Shown here: positions 1 to 13,200 of the stretch, in pieces
Numbering within the stretch: position 1 is the stretch's first letter
How the letters are laid out: each line of letters starts with the position of its first letter
Assembly: GCA_020466095.1 (NCBI GenBank)
Contig: CM035807.1
Span: 24,303,881-24,367,880, forward strand
Source of the DNA: Chlorops oryzae
Lineage: Eukaryota; Arthropoda; Insecta; Diptera; Chloropidae
Length of the DNA: 64,000 nt
Direction: 5' to 3'
The notes under the pieces: model-generated
What the model saw: only the letters and a program-made list of their open reading frames with translations
The model's database searches: none
Told to the model about the DNA's origin: nothing
Made by a program: the position numbers and the translations under genes

Positions 1-3000
1 AGCCCGGAAAGGGAAAGTTACGATTGTTCGTTGAAGGATATTCTTAAACGGATATTTTGGGGAATTTTGTAAATTTTTTTTTTACTTTTTTATTCTCTAT
101 CTTTTAATCTGCAATACCAAACTGTTCAACTACACCTGAAGTGGTCTTAAACTTATGGTGCACATGATTTGTTGCTGTGAGAACTTTTACGAATTTCTTT
201 GGCTTAAGAAGGAGGAAAAGAAAAAGTGAAGCAATTCTCTGCCAATTGCTGGAATATATTTGAAGAGGCAGCATTCGAGCAACGTCAGCATGTGTGCTTT
301 ATTTAAATGACAAAGAGACAGAGACAGACAGATCGACCGGCAGACAGAGCGACCAGACAGGCAGGCAGTCAAATCCAGAATAAATAAAACGGAATATTTC
401 TTTTGTCTTGCAATAAATTAAAGCGAGAGGGCACACATGAACGCAACGCTAATCCAAATACATTTGTAAGGCGAACACACACACACACACACACACAGCG
501 AAAAAAGTGACACCTCAAATGGAAGGAAACATTGTGCCAGAACTGATTTAATCCCATGAAGGATGAACGCTGAGATTCGCAAAACAATTCCCTCCGAAGG
601 TGCCATCCACATGAGCGCTGCCAGCCAACTGTGTGCCACAAACGAAACGGAAACAAAGTACGAGAAATTAGAAAGGGAAAAAAGTGAAAAAAAAATAATT
701 ACACAAAAGAAATCTCGGGACGAATGCAAATTTTGAAGGCCCTAAAATGTCGCACAGCCTGATTGCGTTTTAAGCAACACAGAAATGCCAAGAGAAAGTG
801 AAGCAAAACGTTTTTGAGTTACCGAATTCGGACAACATGAAGACTTGTCGTTGAGAGTTTCTCTCCCCCCTTTGCCATCATGTTTATTTATTTTTCCCCC
901 CCACATTTTTTTCTTTCTTTTGCTTTTCTGCCTTCATTTCAATGCACTCGCAGCCATTTTCACTATTTAAACACAATGCAGCACGTGAAGAACTGTCCGT
1001 CAGCAGCATAAACAAAGAATCAAAACATTAAACACACATACACACGCACACACACGACACAGCTGTGGCGAGAGGTGCGGTGCATTCACGTGAATTGCCA
1101 CCCGCATTTGTGAGACCCCAAACTGTGTCAATGTCGCGTTCATTTCGCTCTTCGTGCCTCGAGCGCATACACAAGCGAGAAGAATAAAAACAACAACGAA
1201 AATATCTCGCACGAATTCATTTGGCAGCACACACAATTCGCATCGTGCATTGTGCGTTGGTATTGAGGCGCATAGATTGCGAATGTGTTCGTGTTGCCAG
1301 CATATTTGCTTTCGTGTGTGTGCGTCGCGCTTACGAACGGAACGGAACGAGAACGGGAACATTGGTAAAAATGGTCATCCGCAACATTGCATGCAAGACA
1401 GAGCATCGTGTGAAGTAACGCGCGCTGCAAATTATGCTAAGGTTTTCTTTGTTTTCTTCTTGTTAGTGCTCGAGTGCGGACATGGAAAGAGCCTGTTCGG
1501 GTGACATTTCTGTAAAATGGAATGTAATGAAATGAAAAATTTGCCAATTAATGTGAGAAATTAAGTTACTTTGTGAGGAGTTTTTTTCTGTTTTTTTTTG
1601 TAAAGAAAATTAAATTAGCCACATTTCTTTTCAGGACTTTTTCAATTTTTTTTTTACACTGAGAAATATTTTGATATTGTTTCGAAGCTTTAATTGTGCT
1701 TCACTTTTTAGTAGTAAAAAAACTTTTTCTTCAGCTTCAGTATATAATTTTTTTTCACTTTTCCGCCTATGAACTGGATTTTTTGCTCCTTTAAAAATTA
1801 TAAGCAAGAGGGCTATGGACTTCTTAAGCTAAATTTACAATATCTGTGCTTTGAGACATTGATTCAAGGACATAAAAAATATTTCTTTTATATTCAATTA
1901 TATTCAATTAATTGATTTTATTGATACTATCGCAAAGCTATTATTGTGGGTTATCCCCAAAAATTGCCATCACAAAATTAAAATCAATTTTTTAATTTAT
2001 TTTTATTAAGTTTCCTTGTCAAAGAAGATTGCATGAAGAAAGGCCCACAGTGAGTGGAATGTGAATCCCTTTTTCTGGCTCACAACTGCTCAAAGTTGCC
2101 TCAAAACTCTTCTTGAGAACAATTAAGCCTCTTAAACGCCGCTGACCTGTTATTATTATTTTCATTATCATCCCGATTCGATTCGAAAAAAAATTTCATT
2201 TCATTTATTCAATCTACCGGAATTCATTCCTTGCATATTATACAATTAGCCTACTAAAAATTGTCCCATTCTAAGCGAGAATATAAAGGGAGCGAACATT
2301 TTTTTTAGCTTAGAATACTTCTTTTTCCCGAGAAATATTCAACCCCGAAAATAGCCATCACCGATCATCAATCATAGGCTATAACGAAGGAGGTCTTATT
2401 TTTATTTTTTAATTCAACAAAAAGAAGATTTGGGCTTATGGCTCGATTTTCAGATTAATTCCATCTTAAAGGAGGACCATGACCCGATCGTCTCCCTGTC
2501 AAATACACCCTTGTCAATAGTGCCTTTCAAGGTTCATTGTTCTGTTTTGCTGGAGACTTTGAGGACTTATTCCTTTGATCAGATCTGAACTACACATTTT
2601 ACAATCAATTCTGCCCCAAATATCCTTCAGATTATTTTGGAAAACATCTTCTGATTTTAATTCCTTAGATAAGTCTTCATAGTAACGACATCAACGAGTC
2701 TTTCAAATTTTTTCAATATTTCATTTATATTTTATAAAGTCTTTTTATATAGGGTGGGGGCAAGGGCGGCATTTCCTCCATTGTGATCCAATTGTGAACA
2801 ATTGTTTTAATTACGATCAGAAGTGATCGAGCTGATCTATAGTAGACCACAAACCTATATGTGACAAATCTTCTTTTATGAGCGAGAGCAGTCCTGAGAA
2901 GAATGCATTTGTTGAAAGTTCGACTCCCATCTCAGGTGTGCCACTTCAATTCAATCAACATCGCCAGCTCTCGAGAGTTTCTATTCTTCGAGAAGTACTT

Positions 3001-3910
3001 TTCATTAATTCTTCAAAACGTTGCTCTCACATTATTTTTTAGAGGACTAATGCATTTATCCCTACCAATAAATGTTGACTCATCATAATAATTTCATTGG
3101 AAATTTTGAAACTTTGTTGAAAATTGAAAATTGAGAATTGCTTTTTATTGAAATTGGCATTTTTCAACGAAAGCTGCAACTGCTGCACTCCAAAAATTCC
3201 ATTGCAATCATATTCGATTGGCGTTGTTGACAAATGTGCGCCATTAAAAACAAAAACCATCGAAAAAGAAAAACAAAACCCATAAAAAGAAAACCTCACG
3301 AGGAAAATAATCTTGAACCACGCCAAAGTACTGCATTCATGCTAAAAACTTTAAACCATGCGTAGGTGGATATACAAATGTGTTTATGAGGATGGAATGA
3401 ATCCTCCTCGATTGCAATGTTGGATTTTATGTTTTTCCCGTTGATTGCACAAATATAGCATAACCGTAACCGTAGCATAGCATAGCATAGCACAGTGGGT
3501 ACAATAAATGCCGCAAAGCCGAAAATGCACGTGGTCTTTTTGGCGAAAATTGTATGCAGCCGCAATGGTATGTTTCAATGTTAGAGCCGAGCATTTTAAT
3601 AGAGCCTAGCGGATGTGTATGAGTGTATGAGTGTGTGTGAGGGTTACCAATGAACCAACACATGCACACACACACACACACACACACCGACACAAATAAG
3701 AGGCGGTAAGCCGAAATGAAACACTTTTGCTTGGTGTTTTTGTGTGCTGTTTTATTGCAACGAGAGAGCAAGCGAGCGTAAGGGCAAGACAAGCGACAAG
3801 CAAGAGCGAGAGCGAGATAAAGTTGTAAAAAGGAAATAAAGCCACACATGTGTAGAACAACTGAAGCAGTTACTGCCGTACAAGACCAGACGCCAGAAGC
3901 CAGAATCGGA
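1..3910. other. Upstream intergenic DNA, no gene seen
   Basis: I see no convincing exon here. The stretch is AT-rich with A/T runs, a CA microsatellite at about 474-497, another at about 3665-3687, and a CA/GA-rich zone near 3650-3800 just before the promoter of the calexcitin gene. Open frames on both strands are short, low in complexity and lack family resemblance. Regulatory DNA for the downstream gene may lie here, but I cannot point to a specific site. Confidence 0.6.
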
Positions 3911-3976
3911 TATAAAAGCACAAGCAGAAGCGACGTGGCTCATCATAACCGTAACTAACGTGCTACCGAGCAGACG
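3911..3976 (+). promoter_or_regulatory. Core promoter of the calexcitin/SCP gene
   Basis: A TATA box (tataaaag, 3911-3918) is followed by an initiator-like TCATAA with its A at 3945 and a DPE-like AGACG at 3972-3976, which is +28 to +32 from that A. The TATA box lies at about -34. The three elements have the mutual spacing expected of a dipteran RNA polymerase II promoter, and a good splice donor follows at 4116. The start site is inferred, not measured. Confidence 0.6.
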
Positions 3977-4115
3977 CACTTGTCCACTCGAAGTAACGAG
4001 CCAACGAAAGAACGAACGAACGAAGAATATCGTTTTGCTGTGCACCGTTAAATTCGAAAGAAGATACGAAATAATTGTTCAAGTGAAAAGAAAAAGTGCA
4101 TTCCGTGAAATTAAG
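3945..4115 (+). other. Non-coding exon 1 of the calexcitin/SCP gene
   Basis: Inferred 5' UTR exon running from the predicted start site to the donor ttaag|gtgagt (GT at 4116). No open frame here joins the coding exons, and the first in-frame ATG of the protein is in exon 2 at 10171. The assignment rests on promoter elements and the donor only. Confidence 0.5.
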
Positions 4116-6093
4116 GTGAGTCGCTGTGTGCATTTTACTCTAAAGGACCCAAACGATGCTTCCTTCTTTCTGAGAAAATAATTAAAATTTAAGCACTTAG
4201 AAGTAAAAAGGAAAGCAAACAAAAAGCAAAAAAAAAAAAAACACAAACTAGAAAACATTTGTGCTCAGTTAAAAAGGGATTTAATTTCCATGAGGACCAA
4301 ACAGACAGTGGAAATTGTTTATTTTCTTTTCGTAATGCCGTAAATTTGTAAAATAAATAACAAATAAAAAAAATTAAAACAAATAAAAGAAGATAGCAGG
4401 TGGGCCTACGAAGCGCCTACTAAGTAGAGAGTGCCACAAAATTGTTAAATTACAAAATTGTAGCACTCAAAGGAAAAGGCGAGCGCGAAACTTGAGTCCC
4501 TGTTCAAATTCGCGCGGCCATTTTTCACTCATTCTCGCATTTATTTGCGTTGACTGTTGCTTTGCTTTGTGATTTTAAATTAAACGAACATGACAAGGCG
4601 TGTACAATGTACATGCCAGCGAGAACAGATGACAGACAATTCGAGAGGAAAAAAGAAAAAAAAAAAAGAAAGGAAGAAATTCCGCAAAAATATTGTAGCT
4701 GCATTTTATGGCGTTGTTGAAGGTGTGAAAATTCCCATTTCCTTCTTTCGAACACTTCAATATATCCACACGAAAAAAAAACACACACACACATATAAAC
4801 ATTTTTGTGGTTGTCCTGAATTTTGTCGTGCTCTAGGTATGCATGTGCTTGATGTCTTGTTTGCGAATCCATCGAAATGTGAAAACTTTGGTCAAACTTA
4901 CTGAATCAACAGTAAAAGAGAAAATACAATAAAAGCAAACACACACACATCCTTAACCACTGCGTGCTAGTTGACGTGTAACGGAAACGGATGTGCAACC
5001 GGATGTGAGTGAGAGCCATTGTGCTTTGAAGCGTTTTGGCGTTGATTTGATGCTGGAAATGTTGCTGATGCTTCAGCTCCAGCTACAGCTTCGGCTTCAG
5101 GTCTCAAGTCAACTCTTCCACAATTTGAATTGCAAATTGTTACCAAAAATAAATAAATAAAAAGAAAAGGGACACATAACAATTGTTCCGTTGATTGATT
5201 TGTTCCTTCTTTTCTCCTATTGATTGTGGTTGTTTTTGTTAACTTCTCGTTATTGTTGAATGCATTGCTGAGGGTCGAAAAATATAGAATTTTTTTTTTT
5301 TGTGTGTTTAATGAGTGCCAAAGCTGTATCCATTTCATGCATGAATAATGGCAAAAATTTGTTGGGAAAGTTTTCGTTCAAATATTTCATATTAATTGCA
5401 TTGGTATGCAGCTGAAGGTTCACGGAATGTGAAGCCAAAAAACCAAAAAAAAGTAAAAAGAATTAAAGAAATTTTCCCCGATGAAAGTGTACTTAAAAGT
5501 AAAAAAAAAGTAAATGTGAGTTAAGATGAAAAACTTGGAATTTTTCCTTCCGTTTCATTTGGGGAAAAACTTTTGTCTTTCCGCTTAAAACAATTTTTAA
5601 AATTCCTTTCATTCTTGTGTTCGACATTTTTTGCGCGTCATTCCTCATAATTTTTCACGAAAGAGGAATGCTGCTCTCTTAGGGGTATTTTCTTTATCTT
5701 TCTCGAAATGTAGGCAGCAGTGGAATTCATTTAAAATAATGATTTAAATTAATATTAACTGGTTTGAGTGTGGAGCTTTCAAAATGGACTAGAAGGGATC
5801 AATCTTACTCTATCCTTTTTGAATGCTCCGAAGAAAGCTGAGAGGAGAAGTCTTGTTTTTTTCCCCTTTTTTATGAAAGAATATTGCAATTTATTAATTT
5901 TGAATAAAGAAAAGTTTTTGATCTCCGATAATTGGTCTATGGTTGTGGTTAACAACAATCAGTTATTTGTCAGTGCGATTTTGATTTATAAATTTTCCAC
6001 GATTTCCCACTCTAAGGCTCATAGTTTTCAACCAAGTTTAAACTGTTTAAAGGCTTCAACTTTCAAATGATAGCGTTCCGGAGGAGTTTAAAC

Positions 6094-6280
6094 ATTTTGT
6101 TCAACTCGCGTTAAGTTAAGATTTAAATCGATTTTTATCTTCAATATGAATTTTTTGGAAGTTAGAAAAACAGTTTGAAGTTTAACTTTGCTAAACTTAA
6201 TTGAAAAATGTTGGTAAGAAACATTTTTGCCTCATAAAGTATGCTTTAAATGTATAAAAATCAACAAAATCCGAGCCCTG
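6094..6280 (+). mobile_element. hAT-type MITE, copy 1 (left end missing)
   Basis: The inner part (gtttgaagtttaactt) and the right end (aagtatgctttaaat ... ccgagccctg) match the two copies at 10791-11029 and 12876-13106. It has the same orientation as the third copy. The left terminal inverted repeat cannot be found, so this copy is truncated. Confidence 0.6.
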
Positions 6281-6874
6281 GTTATGAATTTTGTAAGAAA
6301 ATTCTTGAAAAACTCAAAACAAGCAAAATTTTTTGATTGAGTTAAACTGGCATAAAGACTTAAAAAAAATTTTCCAAAATTTAAATTTTAAAAGTTCTTA
6401 AGCCGCGTTGAAGACTATAGTCTAGTCGTATACGATCCTAAGGTATTTTCATGGTGACTAGATTTTGATAAAATCAATTGTTGATTTTTATTTTAAAAAA
6501 ATATTGATATTTAAAAAAAAAATTTAGGACAAGTCCTCATCCTGTGCCACGGGGTTTTCCCTTTTTTTTTTTTTTTTGTTTTTTTTTTTTGTATGGCACT
6601 GAAATTTAAGATAAAAATTATTTTACAAAAATATTTTCAACAACAGCTTAAGAAGTTTTTTCAATCTTGAAAAACATTTTCCTCTCTATGGATCTGTCAA
6701 AAAAATGAACTTATCGAGCCCATGCCTGGTTTGGATCAGACTGTTTTCGAATCTTAAAATCATCCGGTTAAATAGAAAACTAACATTTGGATAGAGAAAG
6801 GCTTCAAATGACCTCTATGTATGTATGTTTTGTGTATAAGCTCTTGAGCTTGAGTGTATAATGAGTTAAATTAA

Positions 6875-7117
6875 CCCATTCACTGCTAAACTTTATCATA
6901 TAAAATGTCTGAAAACGACTTATAAGCCCGAAATTCCCCGCTGGTTTTGTCTTTTCTCATAAGAAGACCCTTCGCATTTGTAAAAAAATTCGATCAAAAG
7001 CCATTTGGGAAATGAGAAAAAACCAATGATGTTTTTTTTAAGAAAGAATCAAAGTTTATAAAAATAGATCCTTCAGAATATTACTGGAATGTATTGTTCC
7101 AAAAGGGAGTGAGAGGG
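6875..7117. mobile_element. piggyBac-like MITE, 243 bp, TTAA-bounded
   Basis: TTAA (6871-6874) followed by CCCATTCACTGC, and GGAGTGAGAGGG followed by TTAA (7118-7121). Inverted termini beginning CCC and a TTAA target duplication are hallmarks of piggyBac-type elements. The inverted match is imperfect and there is no transposase frame. Compare the 57039-57400 element. Confidence 0.5.
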
Positions 7118-7900
7118 TTAAAAACATCTCTAACATTTGTTTTGAATTTAACGATTAAAAGCTCATTCCATGAATTCAAGTTTCTCTTAAATAATTTTTT
7201 TCCCAAAAACTTGGCATACCTTTAGGCAGCAGGCTTTGCAGCGAGAAAGCACTATAAAATATAAAATAGCATTAATGGAACATTCAAATTCTCTCGCACT
7301 TAATGAAGAACATATCAATAAAAATGTTCGTTCGTGATGCGTTCGTCCATGCCATCGATCGACACGAAATTCGCATTAGTTTTGAACATTCATCGCCTAA
7401 AATACTCCAAATAATAAATTCCTTTGTGTTCCATGCTGAATTCTAGCTTCAATTAAATCATTTGAGCCCCGAATGAATGCACGCATGAATGAAGCGGATT
7501 CCACACAAATCTGCAAATACAAAATGAAGATACAAAATGGAGATACAAATACAGATACAAATGAACATGCATTACTCTCGCCCTCCAATTCGAATTCGTA
7601 TGGAAAATTCGCAAAGTTCATTAATTTTTCAAAATTGCACTCGCTGATAAAAATGCCACGCAGCGCCATAACAATTATTCTTTTTCAAAAATTGTGTCAC
7701 AGTCAATAAACAATCGCATTTTTGTTGCAATTAAAAATTTATTTCCCATAAATTTCGATACAATGAAATATTGCATTAAATATTTAAAGAGCGTCCATAG
7801 ATTTGAGCGCGCTGACATTATGAAAAGGATATTTACTTTAAAGGGATATAAAATGATTTCAAATGAATATTGAATTTTTCTCCGTTTTAAATTTATTTAT

Positions 7901-8310
7901 TTATTTATATATATTTTTTTTTGCTGTTGTGAATATTTTATTGTTCTTCATCTGAGTGAGGTGCCCAGCAACATTCGGGAAGTGCATAGTAAAAAATCGA
8001 TGGGAAATGATTGACCTAATCGGAACAGGGATTTTAGTTATGTCCATCAGTCCGGGTGTTTCCAGTCTTTTGTTTGTATACTTGGCTGTTTGCAGGTACA
8101 GCCTATTAATAATCGATTGATCTGTCAATGGATCTCAGCGGTAGTGTATTGATAACTTTCTATGTGCGGAGAAGCCATTATACGATCCTTGTTCTTGAAA
8201 CATGGTCCACCGGAAACCACAGGGTTTTTTGTGCCCTTTGAAAGCTCACTTATAGGAGTGTTTATGTAGCTATGGTAAATAATGAGAGAATACATAGTAT
8301 CAATTTTCAA
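7901..8310 (-). pseudogene. Decayed coding-like stretch, unrecognised
   Basis: On the minus strand two frames abut: 8310-8125 and 8128-7901, the second entered one nucleotide away from the stop of the first. Both have ordinary, non-repetitive residue composition (for example MYSLIIYHSYINTPISELSK and KRLETPGLMDITKIPVPIRS), unlike the low-complexity frames of the rest of the intron. Upstream, to about 8520, further fragments in different frames look protein-like. This fits a pseudogene or transposon remnant broken by frameshifts. I do not recognise the family, and chance is not excluded. Confidence 0.25.
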
Positions 8311-10078
8311 TTTCCTTTCAGTATCAGGATTAATTTTTGACCTCCTTCAAAACATAGGTCTATTTGAAAAATCATAAATCCTTCTTTGACCTTTCCACTG
8401 CTTCATAAACACTGGCATTTGGCAGTATAAGAAAATGGCTCTGAATAATGTTCTTCAATCTATTTGTCTTTTAAAACTGCTTCGACCATCTTTATCGAAG
8501 AACCTAATTCGATAGATATCCCAAAAGTCTTAAATGAGATATTTGAAAAACTTCCACCACTGTTACAGCAAACAGACGGAGGGAAGGCAGACAAAAAAAA
8601 ATACATGGATCGATCGAGTGAAAAATTATCAGCAGAGGATCGATCTCAGCGATGACATGATCCAGAATCGAAATGCCTGCAAAAGGGTGCTGGGTTCATA
8701 TACCGAAACCTGAGGACGAGCATGAGCGAATCCGAAAAGTAACACACAAGGGTTAAGACGAAGAATAATTTAAAAATTCCTCAATTCTTTTCTCAGGCAC
8801 CCCAAAAACTCATTCTTAATCCGTTGTTTATTTTTCATTCCAAATATTTTGAAACGGCTCCCAAATAAAAGGACACACAATTCTATTGCTTATCATTTTA
8901 GCTATTCCAACTTAAAATAGCTTCCCTATCCGTTTGCAGTAACTGAAGTTGTGCTTCCAAATTGAAATAATTCATTTTGTATTGTAACTAACGCTCCCAA
9001 AAGTGCAGTAAATACAAATTCCATTTAAGCTCAAAAGAGCATCCCATTATAAGATAGAAAAAAAATAAATAAAAATATCAGAAATTTTCGAAAGACCTTG
9101 TTGAGGATAAGATAGAAAGAATGTCCGTTTTGACTACGCAGCGGTCTGCAGTTTCCCATTATGGACAGCGACCACAAGAACATGCCAATGCCATTGCCAG
9201 CAGCATACATAAATGCGCATTTCCTACACTTGCAGCACTCACAAAGGCGGCTACAGCAGCAGCAGTTGCAGTAGTCGTGCCCAGACTTGACGATGTCAAA
9301 GCGTTTCTTTATATTTTTCAATTTGGTTTACTTCTTTAATTTTCCGTTCTCCATTTTCGTTTTTATTTTTTTTTTTTCTACTTTTCATTTTTAAGTTTTT
9401 CTATTACCCAAAGTTGCACGAACTTAAATAAGTTGAAAAGACGCTGGCGCTGTAAGTCAAGATTGAAGGTTGAATAAACAAGCGCAAAATATTATTCAAA
9501 AGGCAAAAAACAAAAAAGAAAGGCATTGAATGGGTATGAGGAGACAGCGAAGTGAATGATGATGATGATGGAGATAGCATAAACAGTATGCATATCCTCG
9601 AATAATTTACTCAAATAAATTAGCTTTATGTTCTTGATTTCTCAACGCCGCCTTCCGCTCTTCCGCTCGTTTTACCCGTTTTACTCGTCGTACCACTTTG
9701 CACCCCTTTCGACTTTAGCATAAATACTGGTAAAAGAACTTGCCGTAAGGTGCTATTGAAAGTTCTTCATCATTCGCCACGAAAGGCTTGAGTGTTGGTA
9801 TGGGCGTGACGGGCGTATGCGTAACGTTCATTGATGTATGCATTCTTCCTTCGAACCAATTTCACTCACAGCGCGTCAGGTGCTCTAGTCAAGTCATGTC
9901 AAGTCAAGTCAGAGCGTGACTTTAACTTCGGTATTTGTTTTGCCTCTATCGTACCATCATATTTTCCTAATTCCTTTTGAAATGGAATTTTTTAATGTAA
10001 TCTTTGAAATATTCTTACATCTTTTGTTTACCCTATTTTTTTACTCTTCTCATTGTGCTTTCTCTCTTCCTGCTGCAG

Positions 10079-10228
10079 GAGAACGTAGTTTTACCTTGCT
10101 AGACAAGCCGAAGGAGCAGCCACCGAAGGACCAACAGAAGCACAAGAAGCAAGCAGACACAAGCAGCAACATGTCGATCTCTGATTTCCGCAAGAAGAAA
10201 TTGTTGTTTCTTTTCAATGTTTTCTTTG
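10079..10228 (+). CDS. Calexcitin exon 2 (5' UTR plus first 19 codons)
   Basis: Acceptor tgctgcag at 10071-10078 opens the exon; coding starts at ATG 10171 and runs to the donor g|gtaagtg (GT 10229), leaving phase 1. It encodes MSISDFRKKK followed by LLFLFNVFF. The 10079-10170 part is 5' UTR; its reading frame is open but has no family match, so the ATG at 10171, which matches the family amino end, is chosen. Confidence 0.88.
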
Positions 10229-13200
10229 GTAAGTGTATTTGAAAAACAAAAAAAGAAAGAAAAGCACATTTTTTCATTACTTTTAGAAAGAAAATTTCAT
10301 TATTAGCCTCGATATCTCATACAGCTACATAAGCGAACGCACAAACGCTCCGAGCTGTATTACTCAGTTTTGTAAATTATTTAACTTTTAATTAAATAGA
10401 CCTTCGTTTTCTGATTGACAATCGCCATGCGTTCAGCTCTAATGATGTAAACAGACACACATGCATGCATACATATATGTAAATAATTGAATATATGTAG
10501 ATTAGGGTGGTGCGGAAAAAAATTATAGAAAATCATAGTATAACTTAAAAAATTACTAATTTTGTGGATCATTTAGGCGTTATATATTGCACTTTTTTTT
10601 AAGTAATTCGAGAGTCACAACTTCTAAGCCTTATATGAAAATGGGGAAACGTAATAATGCAGTTCCTCTTATAATTTACTATCAGAAATTAGCATTTTAC
10701 TCTTGTGGCTCTCAAGCTGTGTCCCATTATGTTCTTAAAAATTAATCACAAAAATATGTTGCATACTTTAAGGCATAATTTATTGCTGTTCAGGGACTGG
10801 ATTTTGTTGACTTTTATAAATTTAAAGCATACTTTATGAGGCAAAAATGTTTCTTACCAACATTTTCAATAAGTTTAGCAAACTTAAACTTCAAACTGTT
10901 TTTCTAACTTCCAAAAAATTCATATTGAAGCTTAAAATCGATTGAATCTTAACTTTATGCGAGTCGAACGAAATTTTTACTCCATAAAGTATGCTTTAAA
11001 TTTATAAATGCAACAAAAACCGAGCCTTGGTCATGTTCATTGCTTACAAAATCTTCAAAACGATGGCTTTTGTATCAGATGGGAAACAGAAAATATCTGA
11101 ATACATCCTCCAAAAGTATGCTTATAATTATAGAGAATAATTTGGGAAGTCCGATATCAGTTTATTCATGCAGCTTTGTCCGTTTAAGAAAATGTAGCAG
11201 CGATTTCATGAGCTATGTAGATGACCTTAAGGATTAAAAAAAAGCTTCATTCGAAAGCTTCCAAGTTGAATTGATTCAAAACTAATCAAAAGAACTCAAA
11301 TATTTTCTGTTGCCCCTGCCTTGTATAAGCCTTCAATTAAAAACTCAGAAAAGCAAGACTTTTTCGGAAAAAATTAGCGCATTCCAACCTCTAAGCCTAT
11401 TATAAAAAGTCTGAAAAAAATCTCAAAAACACTTTAAACCATAAGCTTTCGAAAAGAGCATAATGGGACACCCTAATGTCCGTTTATGTTCATTTGTGAG
11501 AGTGTAGGATTCTAATGAGCAAAAACTTTTAACGCAATTTATTGGCCCTAAAGTTTGATTTAATTTTGCCCCAAAGTAAAGTGTTACAGACTCTACAATT
11601 TATTTAAGGATTTTATTAACATTGCAATGGTTTTCCTGTACTCGATTTACACATCAAAGAGTTAAAATAATTGAATATTTTTAGCCAAACAAATTACGTA
11701 CGTGATTGCGTTTCGTAAAGTTCTGAATTGATTTTATTGGGAAAATTTTCCTTAAAGTCCTTTCAATGAGAATGTAAAGAGATAAGAGTAAAATGTGGAT
11801 AAATTGTATTTGAGTTTATTTCGAAGTTATGAAAAGCGATGCAAATAAGAATTTAAGTTTTTCTCTGCCCAGAAATAGATTCTCTCGAACAAATCGAGCA
11901 TTGTAATCCATACACGTAAAATATGAGAAAATATTCTAAACTTTCCATATGCTTCATGCACTTCATAACGTTCTTTTGGCCACATGCTTTATTGCCTTGA
12001 TGCATGTTTTGGTTTCGGTTTCTCTCGAATAAATTGAGTTTTATCGCAGCGTGAGGGGGAGGGTGGAAAGGGTGTTTTGTTATTAGAAGAATCATGTAAA
12101 ATTGCACGAACTAGAAAGCGCGAAAAATTTGAGGATTATTGATTTACGAGTTTATGAAGCTTTCCAGTCAAATAGATGTTTAGGGAAAAAGCCCTAGTCA
12201 TATTTTATTTCTTCAATTTATGGACACTTCACTATTAAGAATCTTAGCTATAAAAATTCAAAGAAAAATTAAATCCATTGAGGTTCCAGTTTTATAAGGA
12301 TAAGATAAAGCCCTCTTTGAACCACTTTTCAAACATCACTACCAAAAAAAATAAGATTCGAGGCACCATTATAGTTTTTTTGAGCCGTCTTTGGCAGGAC
12401 ATATTAGGTTTGCTTAAATCTTATAAGAGAAACGAGAAACGATTCAGAAGCTGAGTCCATTTGGAAGTATTTTTCGGTCTCTTAAAATTTTTCAAAGTGA
12501 AATAGGGTGAGGCCACTTCTCTGGTCATAACTTGTAAGACTGATCAATAAGTAAAGACACACTCCCGTACCATGTTGAAATAAGATTACGAAGATTTGGG
12601 AAAAATTAGAAGATTCAAATACGAAATTCAGCTCCAAAGTGGCATTATAAGGTTAGAGGCTGAGCAGGTCACAATTGAGCATTTCAGATGGGAAAAAAAT
12701 AGAAATGGAAATGGAAGAGTCTAAAAGGCAAGTTGATAGAGGAAGAAAACATTGTGTATATTTGTGGTACATTTTAATTCACCACCCAAAAGTGTGCTTA
12801 TATATATTAAGAATAATTTTGGATATCAGAAACTAGTTTTTTCATGCAACAATGTCCGTTGAAGGAAATCATAAGCATGGCTCCGATTTTGTTGCATTCA
12901 TAAATTTAAAGCATACTTTACGGAGTAAAAGTTTTGTTCGACTCACATAAAGTTTCGATTTTTTACTTCAATATAAATTTTTTTGAAGAAAAGAAAAGCG
13001 GTTTGAAGTTTAACTTCGTTAAACTTATTTGCAATATCTTTATAAGAAAACTTTTGCCCCACAAAGTATGCTTTAAATTTATAAATGCAACAAAATCCGA
13101 GCCCTGATCAAAAGCAATGATTTCATGAGCTGTGTGGATCTCTTTAAAGCCATAAAAAAGCTTCATTGGAAAAGGCTTCAAATTATATTCATTGATTTTT

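Larger units (their letters stand above)
4116..10078 (+). other. Intron 1 of the calexcitin gene
   Basis: About 6 kb. It holds a partial hAT-type MITE (6094-6280), a TTAA-bounded MITE (6875-7117) and a decayed coding-like stretch on the minus strand (7901-8310). Elsewhere I see AT-rich sequence with A/T homopolymers and a short gtcaa repeat near 9890-9910, and no further exon. Confidence 0.6.

Noticed and set aside
3427..3921. A 164-codon minus-strand frame upstream of the calexcitin promoter
   Set aside because: Cys/Val runs come from a CA microsatellite; no domain, and it overlaps the plus-strand promoter.
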